NCBI RefSeq assembly: GCF_014982975.1
Contig: NZ_JADCKL010000004.1
Coordinates: forward strand, 124,001 to 188,000
DNA length: 64,000 bases
DNA from: Claveliimonas monacensis
GTDB taxonomy: Bacteria; Bacillota; Clostridia; Lachnospirales; Lachnospiraceae
Reading direction: 5' to 3'
Shown here: one piece after another, positions 27,210-36,069 of the stretch
Numbering within the stretch: the stretch's first letter is position 1
Layout of the letters: the number at the start of each line of letters is the position of its first letter
Program-made: the position numbers and the translations under genes
Notes under the pieces: model-generated
Database searches by the model: none
Told to the model about the DNA's origin: nothing
The model's input: only the letters and a program-made list of their open reading frames with translations

Positions 27210-27665
27210 ATGACAAAAAACAGGAAATCTCTGGAAAAATATTATAATCTCTGGCAGGAGACGACCATTCTGTACGAGAGATGGGCGCGGCTCCACGGTC
27301 TCACCTACAACAGCCTGACTGTGCTGATAGCGGTCGCAGACAGAAGGCGCGGGACCTGTACCCAGAAGAGCATCTGCCGGGAGTGGGCCCTCCCCAAGCA
27401 GACAGTCAACACGATACTGAAGGATTTTGAAAAGCAGGGCCTGCTGGAGCTTGTCCCACTTGAGGAGGACCGGCGCAGCAAGGCCATACAGCTCACAGAA
27501 AGGGGGCGGGACTTCTGCGGGAGTACCCTCGGGAGCCTGAAGAAGCTGGAGCTTTTTATCATGGAGCAGCTGGACCCGGCCCTCGTGGACGCCATGATCG
27601 GCGGCATGGAGCTGTTCTGTCAGCATTTTAAGAAAGGAATGGAACAAGAGCATGAAGCTTTATAG
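27210..27665 (+). CDS. MarR-family transcriptional regulator
   Basis: Winged-helix repressor, 151 residues, probably controlling itself and the overlapping MATE exporter. Seen: N-terminal dimerisation helix, HTH region around GTCTQKSICREWALPKQTVNTIL (read in parts) and the wing DRRSKAIQLTERGRDFC, which is the usual DxRxxxxxLT motif. GAGAGGA lies about 6 nt upstream of the ATG. Two palindromes over its promoter fit autorepression. Inducer unknown. Confidence 0.92.
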   Translation: MTKNRKSLEKYYNLWQETTILYERWARLHGLTYNSLTVLIAVADRRRGTCTQKSICREWALPKQTVNTILKDFEKQGLLELVPLEEDRRSKAIQLTERGRDFCGSTLGSLKKLELFIMEQLDPALVDAMIGGMELFCQHFKKGMEQEHEAL

Positions 27666-28974
27666 AGAATTTTTCAGCTATGTCATCCCCTCACTCCTGG
27701 CCTTCGCCCTGTCGGGTGTCTACTGTATCGTAGACGGCTTCTTTGTGGGGAACAGCATCGGCGATGTGGGACTGACCACCATCAACATCGCCTACCCGGT
27801 AGTGGCCCTCCTGCAGGCTGCCGGCACCGGCATCGGGATGGGCGGCGCCGTACACTATTCCATCCGGCTGGCAGCCGGGAAAAGGGAGGAGGCGGAGAGA
27901 TACACAGACGGCACTGTACTCCTTCTCCTGGCCGCCTCCCTCATCTCCACCCTGGTCTTTTACCTGGCCTCCCCGTCTGTCCTGGCGGCGCTGGGGGCCT
28001 CCGGGCATATCCTGGACCTGGGGAACTCCTACCTGCGCATCATCGTCCTTGGGTCTGTGTTCCAGATCTTCGGCACAGGGCTTGTGCCCCTCATCCGCAA
28101 CATGGGCGGCGCCTTCTACGCCATGATGATCATGGTGGCGGGCTTTCTCACAAACATTGTGCTGGACTACGCCTTTGTGTGGGTCCTGCACCTGGGCGTG
28201 GACGGTGCGGCCCTGGCTACTCTCATCGGGCAGGCGGTGACCATGGCAGGCGGACTCCTCTTTTTCCTGCGCAGGGGCGTATCCTTCCACCTGCTCCGCT
28301 CTGTCTTCTCCTCCGGAAGGGCGGGCGGACTCCTCGGAGGCATTGTGAAGATCGGGCTGTCCCCCTTCGGGATCACCTTCTCCCCCAACATCACCATCAT
28401 CCTCATGAACCGTTTTCTCATGGATTACGGCGGGGAGAAGGCAGCTGCCTGCTACGCCTGCATCGTGTACGTCATTGTCATCGTGTACCTGCTGCTCCAG
28501 GGTGTGGGAGACGGCTGCCAGCCTCTCATCAGCAGGTACTACGGAGAAGACCAGGCAAAAAGCATGAAGAAGGTCTGCAGCCTGGCCTACCTGAGCGGAG
28601 TCCTCATCGCGGCCGCCTGCATGCTCCTCATCTTCCTGACCCGCTATCAGATCGGAGGGCTCTTCGGCGCCTCGGACCAGGTACGCGCGGAGGCTGGACA
28701 GGTCCTGCCCTGCTTCCTTATAAGCCTCGTCTTCCTGGCCTTTGTGCGGGTCACCACCTCCGCCTTCTACGCCACGGAAAAGACGTTCCTGTCCTACATC
28801 CTGGTGTATGCGGAGCCGGCGTTCCTCTTCCTTCTCCTTCTTTTTCTGCCGCGGCTGGCCGGTCTTACCGGCGTGTGGCTGAGCATCCCTCTTGCCCAGA
28901 CGCTGACCTTTGTGACAGCGCTTGCCTGTAGGCTTTGGGTGTCATCCCGAAGCTCCGGCGGAACACGCGGTTAA
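27652..28974 (+). CDS. MATE-family efflux transporter
   Basis: Cation-coupled multidrug exporter of the MATE family, 440 residues with 12 predicted membrane segments in two halves (GGAVHYSIRLAAGKREEAE loop after TM2; NRFLMDYGGEKAAACYA in the second half). The start overlaps marR by 14 nt, so the two are translationally coupled. The 3' end runs 110 nt into the convergent AraC gene on the other strand, and its last membrane segment is encoded in that overlap. Confidence 0.93.
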   Translation: MKLYREFFSYVIPSLLAFALSGVYCIVDGFFVGNSIGDVGLTTINIAYPVVALLQAAGTGIGMGGAVHYSIRLAAGKREEAERYTDGTVLLLLAASLISTLVFYLASPSVLAALGASGHILDLGNSYLRIIVLGSVFQIFGTGLVPLIRNMGGAFYAMMIMVAGFLTNIVLDYAFVWVLHLGVDGAALATLIGQAVTMAGGLLFFLRRGVSFHLLRSVFSSGRAGGLLGGIVKIGLSPFGITFSPNITIILMNRFLMDYGGEKAAACYACIVYVIVIVYLLLQGVGDGCQPLISRYYGEDQAKSMKKVCSLAYLSGVLIAAACMLLIFLTRYQIGGLFGASDQVRAEAGQVLPCFLISLVFLAFVRVTTSAFYATEKTFLSYILVYAEPAFLFLLLLFLPRLAGLTGVWLSIPLAQTLTFVTALACRLWVSSRSSGGTRG

Positions 28975-29788
28975 AATAGGAAAGATTATTAAAGCCCGCG
29001 TCCAGGGCAATGTCCGTAATACTGGACCGGCCCTCGGCCAGTCTGCCCGCGGCGATCTCCATCCGGTACTGATTGATATACTCCACGCAGGTCATGTTCA
29101 TATGCTGTTTGAAAAAGCGCATAAAATAGTACTCGCTGAGGTGGCAGACCTCTGCCAGCTCGGCCACGCTCAGTGGGTGCTGATAGTTTTCCTTTATGTA
29201 CTGGAGGACCGCCCGGAGCTTCTCAATGACCTCCCGGTTCTCCTGTCTCTTCCTCTCAAACGGGACCTGCCTGTACAGAAGGAGCAGGATTTCCAGAAGC
29301 CCGGCCTTCACCTCCAGCTCATAGCCCTCCTCCTTTTCGACAAAGCTCCTCCTCAGCCGGCCGACCAGGCTCTCCAGCCTTTCAGAAAACTCCCGGCCTG
29401 TGTCCTCCGCCCGCACCACCGCCGGGAAACAGATCTCCCCCTTCTCCACAGGCGCAATGTACTTCACACCGCAGGCGTCCGTCCTGCCCCCCAGCATAGC
29501 GGGGTGGAAGACAAAGCTGTCTGTCTCCAGCAGCCTTGTCTTTCCCTCCGGTATCCCGTGGAGCATACCTGAGGGGAGAAAAAGGAAGTCCCCTTCTTTC
29601 ACCTGGCAGGGCTCCAGGTTGATAAGATAGGTGCAGCTCCCCCGTTGCACCCGCGTGATCTCAAACTCCTCGTGCCAGTGGACCGGAAGGCCGGCCAGCC
29701 CTGCCGGGTACACGCAGTGATAGTAATCTGCCGGGAACAGGCTTGTCCCGTGATGGCGCTTCTCAAGATACTGTCTTTTTTCCTCCAT
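28865..29788 (-). CDS. AraC-family regulator with cupin sensor domain
   Basis: Transcription factor, 307 residues from the ATG at 29788 (GGAGGA 8 nt upstream; an ATG ten codons earlier lacks a site). N-terminal cupin sugar-sensing domain (VHWHEEFEITRVQRGSC; GDFLFLPSGMLHGIP), C-terminal double helix-turn-helix (SVAELAEVCHLSEYYFMRFF; SITDIALDAGFNNLSYFNRV; GMTPKAYR). Divergent from the GH31 alpha-glucosidase, so probably its regulator. The C-terminal 37 codons overlap the MATE gene on the opposite strand. Confidence 0.93.
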   Translation of the reverse strand: MEEKRQYLEKRHHGTSLFPADYYHCVYPAGLAGLPVHWHEEFEITRVQRGSCTYLINLEPCQVKEGDFLFLPSGMLHGIPEGKTRLLETDSFVFHPAMLGGRTDACGVKYIAPVEKGEICFPAVVRAEDTGREFSERLESLVGRLRRSFVEKEEGYELEVKAGLLEILLLLYRQVPFERKRQENREVIEKLRAVLQYIKENYQHPLSVAELAEVCHLSEYYFMRFFKQHMNMTCVEYINQYRMEIAAGRLAEGRSSITDIALDAGFNNLSYFNRVFRRSFGMTPKAYRQALSQRSASGQEGCSATRR

Positions 29789-29851
29789 ATCTTTTCCTCC
29801 ATGGCAGGATTGTGTCAAAAACTGCTAGGAATATGCAAGTAAATCCTGCTT

Positions 29852-29881
29852 TTCACTTATATAATAGTAGCATACTATAAA
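29852..29881 (+). promoter_or_regulatory. Putative GH31 promoter with ATAGTA-GCA-TACTAT operator
   Basis: TTCACT (29852-29857), 18-bp spacer, TATAAA (29876-29881), ending shortly before AAAGGAG. A perfect inverted repeat, ATAGTA-GCA-TACTAT (29864-29878), fills most of the spacer in the divergent AraC/GH31 gap and may be a regulator site. Assigned by eye; the -10 alternatives overlap. Confidence 0.4.
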
Positions 29882-29904
29882 CGGAACTGAAAGGAGAACT
29901 ACGC

Positions 29905-31974
29905 ATGATCCGCAAATATACTTTTGGAAACCCATTCCCCACAGAGGCAGTCGTAAAGGAGATTCCCGCCTCCCAGGGAACGCTCCCCTGTTTTTCCATG
30001 AAAGATGGAAGTCTCGTCCTCACCATGGAGAAGGACGCTCCGGTGTACGGCCTTGGCGAGCAGGTGCGGGGCATCAACAAGAGAGGCTGGCTCTACACGA
30101 GCAACTGCACCGATGATCCCCACCACCTGGAGACCACCCACTCCCTCTACGGAGCACACAACTTCCTTCTCATAGGCGGCAGTGAGCCCTTCGGGATCTT
30201 CATCGACTATCCCGGGCGCCTCACCTTTGACATCGGCTACACGCAGAAGGACACCCTGCGCATCACCCCGGAGGACTGGGACCTGGACATCTACGTCATC
30301 CAGGAGGAGGACGGCCTTCTCCCCTCCATCGTCCGCAGCTTCCGCCAGCTGATCGGCAGAAGCTACATCCCGCCGAAGTGGGCCTTCGGCTACGGCCAGA
30401 GCCGCTGGGGGTACAAAAACGAGGCGGATGTGCGGGAGGTGGCCGCAAAGTACAAGGAGGCCGGCATTCCCCTGGACGCCATCTATCTGGACATCGACTA
30501 CATGGAGCGGTACGAGGACTTCACTGTGTCAGAAGAGAAATTCCCGGATCTGCCCGCCCTGGCTGCGGACATGAAAAAGGAGGGCATCCACCTGGTCCCC
30601 ATCATCGACGCCGGCGTCAAGATCGAGGATGGCTACTCTGTCTACGAGGAAGGAAAAGCGGCCGGCTACTTCTGCAAGGAGGAGGACGGCACCGACTTTG
30701 TGGGAGCTGTGTGGCCGGGACGGGCGCATTTCCCGGATATGCTGAACCCGGCGGCCAGGAGATGGTTTGGTCTGAAATACAAATTCCTTCTGGACCAGGG
30801 CATCGACGGCTTCTGGAACGACATGAACGAGCCAGCCATCTTCTACTCCGAGAAGCGTCTGAACAAAGTATTTGACGAGGTGGCCTCCATGAAGGGGCAG
30901 AACCTGGATCTGGACAAGAACGATCACCTGCTGGGCCTTGTGAACACCCTGGCAAACAACCCGGAGGATTACCGGAGCTTCTACCACCAGCCGGGCGGCG
31001 GCCTTCCCAGAGTGCGCCACGACAAAGTCCACAACCTGTACGGCTACAACATGACCCGGGCAGCCGGGGAGGCCTTTGAGGAGCTGGAGCCGGACAAGCG
31101 GATCCTTATGTTCTCCCGCTCCTCCTACATCGGTATGCACCGCTACGGCGGCATCTGGCAGGGAGACAACCTGTCCTGGTGGTCCCATCTGCTCATGAAC
31201 GTGAAAATGATGCCTTCCCTTAGCATGTGCGGCTTCCTCTACACAGGGGCGGACCTGGCAGGCTTCGGGGCGGACACCACGGAGGATCTGGTGATGCGCT
31301 GGCTCCAGTTCGGCATCTTCACCCCGCTCATGCGGAACCACTCCGCCATGGGCACAAGGGAGCAGGAGGCTTACCGCTTCTCAAACGCAAAGGCGCTGGG
31401 ACAGATCATAGGGCTCCGCTACTGCCTGCTGCCCTACCTGTACAGCGAGTACATGAAAGCGGCTCTCAACGACGACATGCTCTTTCAGCCCCTGTCCTTC
31501 GCCTACCCGGATGACGCTTTAGCTGCCCAGGTGGAGGACCAGATCCTCCTTGGCGAGAGTCTTATGCTGGCCCCCGTCTATCAGCAGAATGCCACAGGCC
31601 GCTACGTCTACCTGCCGGAGGACATGCTCTGCGTGACCACCTCCGGGCCGGAGGATTTCCGCTGTCAGAAAATGACGGCCGGACACCACTATGTACCTGT
31701 GGCGGAAGAGGAACTGATCTTCTTCGTCCGCAAAGGCCATCTCCTTCCTCTGGCAGAGGCGGCAAAAAATGTGGAAGAACTGGACGCATCCCACCTGCAT
31801 GTCATCGCTTACCCTGCGGATACATGCTGCTACACACTCTACGATGATGACGGCTACGGAAAAGACTACGAGGATCCCTCCCACCTGTCCGCTATTGACG
31901 TGACAGCAGACGGCGGGGTAAGATATGAGGGATCACAGGAAAGGACTATCGACATATGTTTCATCTGCTCTTAG
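29905..31974 (+). CDS. GH31 alpha-glucosidase, isomaltase-like
   Basis: Cytoplasmic exo-acting alpha-glucosidase (no signal peptide), 689 residues. Catalytic nucleophile Asp306 in FWNDMNEP, acid/base Asp421 in WQGDNLSWW. From memory the sequence resembles the structurally studied Blautia (Ruminococcus) obeum Ro-alphaG1 along its whole length (SNCTDDP, YGAHNF, GQSRWGY, DKVHNL, SRSSYIGMHRYGG). In that enzyme Trp169 favours alpha-1,6 (isomaltose) substrates; the equivalent Trp168 is kept here, so an isomaltase preference is inferred. AAAGGAG is 8 nt upstream of the ATG. Followed with a 19-nt overlap by an MFS transporter. Confidence 0.94.
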   Translation: MIRKYTFGNPFPTEAVVKEIPASQGTLPCFSMKDGSLVLTMEKDAPVYGLGEQVRGINKRGWLYTSNCTDDPHHLETTHSLYGAHNFLLIGGSEPFGIFIDYPGRLTFDIGYTQKDTLRITPEDWDLDIYVIQEEDGLLPSIVRSFRQLIGRSYIPPKWAFGYGQSRWGYKNEADVREVAAKYKEAGIPLDAIYLDIDYMERYEDFTVSEEKFPDLPALAADMKKEGIHLVPIIDAGVKIEDGYSVYEEGKAAGYFCKEEDGTDFVGAVWPGRAHFPDMLNPAARRWFGLKYKFLLDQGIDGFWNDMNEPAIFYSEKRLNKVFDEVASMKGQNLDLDKNDHLLGLVNTLANNPEDYRSFYHQPGGGLPRVRHDKVHNLYGYNMTRAAGEAFEELEPDKRILMFSRSSYIGMHRYGGIWQGDNLSWWSHLLMNVKMMPSLSMCGFLYTGADLAGFGADTTEDLVMRWLQFGIFTPLMRNHSAMGTREQEAYRFSNAKALGQIIGLRYCLLPYLYSEYMKAALNDDMLFQPLSFAYPDDALAAQVEDQILLGESLMLAPVYQQNATGRYVYLPEDMLCVTTSGPEDFRCQKMTAGHHYVPVAEEELIFFVRKGHLLPLAEAAKNVEELDASHLHVIAYPADTCCYTLYDDDGYGKDYEDPSHLSAIDVTADGGVRYEGSQERTIDICFICS

Positions 31975-33158
31975 CGATCATTTACCTTGCATTTATAAGC
32001 CTGGGCCTTCCCGACGGACTCCTTGGGTCCGCCTGGCCCTCCATGTACCAGGAATTCCAGGTGCCGGTGTCCTACGCCGGCATCATTTCCATGATCATCG
32101 CGGCAGGCACCATCATCTCCAGCCTCCAGAGCGACCGGCTGACCCTGCGCCTGGGGCCCGGAAAGGTGACAGCTATCAGTGTGGCCATGACAGCGGCCGC
32201 CCTGTTCGGCTTCTCCTTCAGCCACTCCTTCATCCTTCTGTGCCTGTGGGCCATTCCCTACGGCCTGGGTGCGGGCAGCGTGGACGCCGCCCTCAACAAC
32301 TATGTAGCTCTCCACTACTCCAGCACACACATGAGCTGGCTCCACTGCATGTGGGGTGTGGGAGCCTCCGCAGGCCCCTACATCATGGGCCTTGTACTCT
32401 CCGGCGGCGCCCCCTGGAACACCGGCTACCGGTATGTCGGCATCCTGCAGGTCATCCTCACGGCCATCCTGCTCCTCAGCCTTCCTCTGTGGAAGAACCG
32501 GCAGACCGGAACGGACAGTGAGGCCTCCCGGGGACATGCCCCGGAGGACTCCGGACAGACCGCCCCGGCAAAGCCCTTGTCCTTAAAGCAGATCGCCGCC
32601 ATCCCCGGGGCAAAAGAGGTCATGGTGACCTTCTTCTGCTACTGCGCCCTGGAGCAGACGGCAGGGCTCTGGGCAGCCAGCTACCTTATGCTCCACGAAG
32701 GCATCTCCTCCGAGACCGCCGCTTTCTACGCCAGCCTCTTCTACATCGGCATCACCGTGGGAAGGGGGGCCAGCGGCTTTCTCACCATGCGCTTTAACGA
32801 TACCCGGATGATCCGGCTGGGTCTGATCCTGATCCTTGCAGGCGTGCTGACTATCCTCCTGCCCCTGGGTGGAAACACGTCCCTGGCAGGGCTGATCATC
32901 GTGGGCCTTGGCTGTGCGCCTGTGTACCCCTGTGTCATCCACTCCACACCGGAGCGCTTCGGCGCAGACCGGTCCCAGGCACTTATCGGCGTCCAGATGG
33001 CTTCTGCCTACGTGGGCACCTGCCTCATGCCGCCTGTATTCGGACTGATGGCAAACCACATCAGCATTTCCCTGTTTCCCTTCTATCTGCTTGCCATCCT
33101 TGTACTGATGTTTGTGATGCACGAGAAGATGCTGAAGAAAACCGCGAAATCCCTGTAA
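31956..33158 (+). CDS. MFS transporter, probable sugar importer
   Basis: Major facilitator protein of 400 residues and 12 membrane segments. Starts MFHLLLAIIYLAFISLGLPD, close to the FucP/YfkF-like group; FGFSFSHSF and LHCMWGVGASAGPYIMG are in the N-terminal half. A hydrophilic loop of about 35 residues separates the halves. The ATG lies 19 nt inside the end of the GH31 gene, suggesting that it takes up the disaccharide or a related glucoside used by that enzyme; the substrate cannot be read from sequence. Confidence 0.85.
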   Translation: MFHLLLAIIYLAFISLGLPDGLLGSAWPSMYQEFQVPVSYAGIISMIIAAGTIISSLQSDRLTLRLGPGKVTAISVAMTAAALFGFSFSHSFILLCLWAIPYGLGAGSVDAALNNYVALHYSSTHMSWLHCMWGVGASAGPYIMGLVLSGGAPWNTGYRYVGILQVILTAILLLSLPLWKNRQTGTDSEASRGHAPEDSGQTAPAKPLSLKQIAAIPGAKEVMVTFFCYCALEQTAGLWAASYLMLHEGISSETAAFYASLFYIGITVGRGASGFLTMRFNDTRMIRLGLILILAGVLTILLPLGGNTSLAGLIIVGLGCAPVYPCVIHSTPERFGADRSQALIGVQMASAYVGTCLMPPVFGLMANHISISLFPFYLLAILVLMFVMHEKMLKKTAKSL

Positions 33159-33176
33159 AAATAAGGAGGAAGGAAC

Positions 33177-34076
33177 ATGCAGATCACACTGCGCAGCGAC
33201 GGGCGGGAGATCAAGTCCCACGGGGACTACGCTTTCCCCGTGCTTGTCAGCCCTGAGCGGCTGGACGCCTATGAGATGGGCAGCTTTGCCTGCCACTGGC
33301 ACCCGGAGATTGAGTTTACCCTGATCCTTACGGGCGAAATCCTGTACCAGGTCAATGACCGCACCTATCACCTGAAAAAGGAGGACGGCGTCTTCTGCAA
33401 CGCCAACATGCTGCACACAGGCCGCCACGCGGACAGCCATGACTGCACCTATCTGTCGGTCACCGTCAACCCTTCCCTTCTGTACGGCTACGAGGCCAGC
33501 CTTCTGCAGACCAAGTTCATCCAGCCCGTGACAGAAAACCCGCTCCTCCCCTCCGCCTCCTTCTCCAGAGAGGTGCCCTGGGAGAGGGAGGTCCTCTCCC
33601 ATCTGGACACGATCCGGCAGCTCTGGCAGGAGCCGCCACGCTCCTACGAGCTGCGGCTCCTCACGGAGCTCTACCAGATCTGGATCCTGCTTTTTGACCA
33701 CCTGGACCTGGATGCACGCCCCTCCTCCGGGGATGTGCGGGAGCTGGAGCGGCTGCGCCGCATCGTCACCTTCATACACGGACATTATATGGAACACATC
33801 TCTCTGGAGGATATCTCCGGATGCGTCAATATGTGCAAGAGCGAGTGCTGCCGTCTGTTCAAGCGGAACATGAACCAGCCTCTCTTTGACTACCTCCTCC
33901 ACTACCGCATCCGGCAGAGCATCCCCCTTCTCGTCCAGGGGAAGGACAGCATCACGGACATCTCCCTGCAGTGCGGGTTCTCCAGCCCCTCCTACTACAC
34001 AAAGCTGTTCCGCAAGTTTATGGGCTGCACTCCCAGGGAGTACACGAAATCGGTCCATGCAAAGAAACAAAGCTGA
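33177..34076 (+). CDS. AraC-family regulator with cupin sensor domain
   Basis: 299 residues. Cupin domain with CHWHPEIEFTLILTGEILYQ and ANMLHTGRHAD; C-terminal HTH pair (ISLEDISGCVNMCKSECCRLF; SITDISLQCGFSSPSYYTKLF; GCTPREYTKS). AGGAGG is 7 nt before the ATG, 18 nt after the MFS gene, so it closes the GH31-MFS-araC operon. This gives the alpha-glucoside unit two AraC proteins, one divergent and one within. Confidence 0.92.
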   Translation: MQITLRSDGREIKSHGDYAFPVLVSPERLDAYEMGSFACHWHPEIEFTLILTGEILYQVNDRTYHLKKEDGVFCNANMLHTGRHADSHDCTYLSVTVNPSLLYGYEASLLQTKFIQPVTENPLLPSASFSREVPWEREVLSHLDTIRQLWQEPPRSYELRLLTELYQIWILLFDHLDLDARPSSGDVRELERLRRIVTFIHGHYMEHISLEDISGCVNMCKSECCRLFKRNMNQPLFDYLLHYRIRQSIPLLVQGKDSITDISLQCGFSSPSYYTKLFRKFMGCTPREYTKSVHAKKQS

Positions 34077-34114
34077 CCATGGATTTCTGGGGGCAGAGCA
34101 CCCTCTTATACTGC

Positions 34115-34161
34115 AAAAACAGCGCCTCGCAGGAAATATAATTCCCGCGGGCGCTGTTTTT
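34115..34161. terminator. Bidirectional intrinsic terminator
   Basis: Perfect 12-bp inverted repeat AAAAACAGCGCC (34115-34126) / GGCGCTGTTTTT (34150-34161) with a 23-nt loop between the convergent araC and GH13 genes. The stem ends in A and T runs on the two sides, so it works as a terminator in both directions. Confidence 0.88.
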
Positions 34162-34170
34162 CACTGTTTT

Positions 34171-36042
34171 CTACCTCTTCATCCAGACGAAATCCCATCC
34201 GGACAGTTCCACTGTCTCCGTTTCCTTGGTGACGCCTGTCACAAGGTTTGTGTACTGCGCTTTTTCCGGCATCCAGATGGTGCGTCCCTCATCGCTGAAA
34301 TTAAACACAGCGTGAAGTTCCTCATCTCCAGCCCTGCGCACGATCCAAAGGATGGAGTTATCGTTGTAATCCTTTGTGTACACCTCTGCATCCGCGCCAA
34401 ACACGGCTTCTGTCCTTCGGATCTTCTCCAGCTCTTCCAGTCCTGCGAAAATCCGGCCCTGTACGCTGGACCCGTCTTTGATGCGCTCTGTCAGATCCCA
34501 GCAGAATTTTCCCCTGTGGATATATCTGGAGTCGGGCGCTTTGTCCGGATCCTCCTTGTAGGTGTAGTCGTTCACCTGGCCGATCTCGTCCCCGCTGTAG
34601 AGCATGGGGATGCCGGACTGGGTAAACATGTAGGCGTGGAGCATGAGATCCTTGCGGATGGCGCAGGCCATTTTCTCCTGGTCCTGTTCAAATCCCGCGC
34701 TCTCCACACCGCACATGGACGCCGTGGTGGCGCAGAACCTGGCGTCCCCGGTAACCGGGTCCTCGTTGTACAGCTCGCCCCGGCTTACGCTTCCCTCTGT
34801 CTTTCCCTGGAAATAGTCATTCAGATATTTCTTGTGGGACACTTCCTCCATGCCCCACTCACGCAGGGAGGCATAGTCCAGCCCCCAGCCGATGTCGTCG
34901 TGACACCGGAGGTAGTTGAGGAATGTGTACTCTCTCGGGAGAGAGCAGACCACGTCCATCTGTCTGCGAAGCAGGCGGATATCCCTTGTAGCCACCGTGT
35001 GCCAGGTAGTGGCCATGGTGGTCACATTGTAGAGCATGTGGCACTCCGGCTTCTCCACTGTGCCGAAATAGGGAGCCACCTCTTTTGGCTCCATGACCAC
35101 TTCTCCCAGGAGCACGATCCCCGGGCACACGATCTCGCCGATCATGCGCATCATGCGGACAATGGTGTGGACCTGGGGCAGGTTCCGGCAATTGGTCCCC
35201 AGCTGCTTCCAGATATAGGGCACTGCGTCGATGCGGATGATGTCCATGCCCTGGTTGGCCAGGTAGAGGAAATTGTACATCATCTCGTTGAATACCCTGG
35301 GGTTGCTGTAGTTCAGATCCCACTGGTAGGGGTAAAACGTCGTCATCACATAATGTCCCATCTCCGGCAGATAGGTAAAATTACCCGGCGCTGTGGTGGG
35401 AAACACCTGGGGCACCGTCTTCTCATACTCCCGCGGGATGGCCGGATCGGCGTAGAAGAAATACCGGCTCATGTACTCTCCGTCTCCCTGGCGGGCTTTC
35501 CTGGCCCACTCGTGATCCTCGGAGGTGTGGTTCATGACAAAATCCATGCACAGGCTGATCCCTTTTTCATGGCATTTTCCCGCCAGGCGGGCCAGATCCT
35601 CCATGGTCCCAAGCTCCGGCTTCACCTTCCGGAAGTCCGCCACGGCGTAGCCTCCGTCTGATCTCCCTTTCGGGGAGTCCAGGAAGGGCATCAGATGCAC
35701 GTAATTCACATGGCACTTCTCCAGGTAGGAGAGCTTCTCCTCCACCCCTTTTATATTTCCGGCAAAGTTGTCAATGTACATCATCATGCCCAGCATGTCT
35801 CTCTTCCGGTACCATGCGCCTTCCGCCTCCCGCCGGGCGTCCAGCTTCTTCAGTTTGTCGTTTCTCTGGTCATAGTACCATTTCATCTGGTCGCAGAGCT
35901 CGGCAAACATGTCGTCGTTGCCGTACAGCTCCATGTACAGCCACCGCAGCTCATCGTGATGCCGGCCAAGCCTCTCCGCAAAAATCCGGTCGGCTGCCGC
36001 CTTTCCTGCGGGTTTTCTTTTTTTCGCTGTTTTTCCTGCCAT
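34171..36042 (-). CDS. GH13 amylosucrase-like enzyme
   Basis: Alpha-amylase family protein of 623 residues resembling amylosucrase (GH13_4), which converts sucrose to glucan plus fructose or hydrolyses it. TIM-barrel motifs: DFVMNHTSEDHEW, nucleophile Asp272 in IRIDAVPYIWKQLGTNCRN (the IWKQxGTxC stretch is amylosucrase-like), acid/base Glu314 in LLGEVV, and Asp382 in CHDDIGWG. The N-terminal helical domain (1-85) and C-terminal beta domain also fit. No signal peptide; the first 18 residues are very basic. Last gene of the sugar ABC/alpha-galactosidase operon: sucrose left after galactose removal from raffinose would be its natural substrate. Specificity (amylosucrase, sucrose hydrolase or alpha-glucosidase) is open. 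Confidence 0.85.
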   Translation of the reverse strand: MAGKTAKKRKPAGKAAADRIFAERLGRHHDELRWLYMELYGNDDMFAELCDQMKWYYDQRNDKLKKLDARREAEGAWYRKRDMLGMMMYIDNFAGNIKGVEEKLSYLEKCHVNYVHLMPFLDSPKGRSDGGYAVADFRKVKPELGTMEDLARLAGKCHEKGISLCMDFVMNHTSEDHEWARKARQGDGEYMSRYFFYADPAIPREYEKTVPQVFPTTAPGNFTYLPEMGHYVMTTFYPYQWDLNYSNPRVFNEMMYNFLYLANQGMDIIRIDAVPYIWKQLGTNCRNLPQVHTIVRMMRMIGEIVCPGIVLLGEVVMEPKEVAPYFGTVEKPECHMLYNVTTMATTWHTVATRDIRLLRRQMDVVCSLPREYTFLNYLRCHDDIGWGLDYASLREWGMEEVSHKKYLNDYFQGKTEGSVSRGELYNEDPVTGDARFCATTASMCGVESAGFEQDQEKMACAIRKDLMLHAYMFTQSGIPMLYSGDEIGQVNDYTYKEDPDKAPDSRYIHRGKFCWDLTERIKDGSSVQGRIFAGLEELEKIRRTEAVFGADAEVYTKDYNDNSILWIVRRAGDEELHAVFNFSDEGRTIWMPEKAQYTNLVTGVTKETETVELSGWDFVWMKR

Positions 36043-36069
36043 CTGTCTTATCCCCCGATCACAATCATT

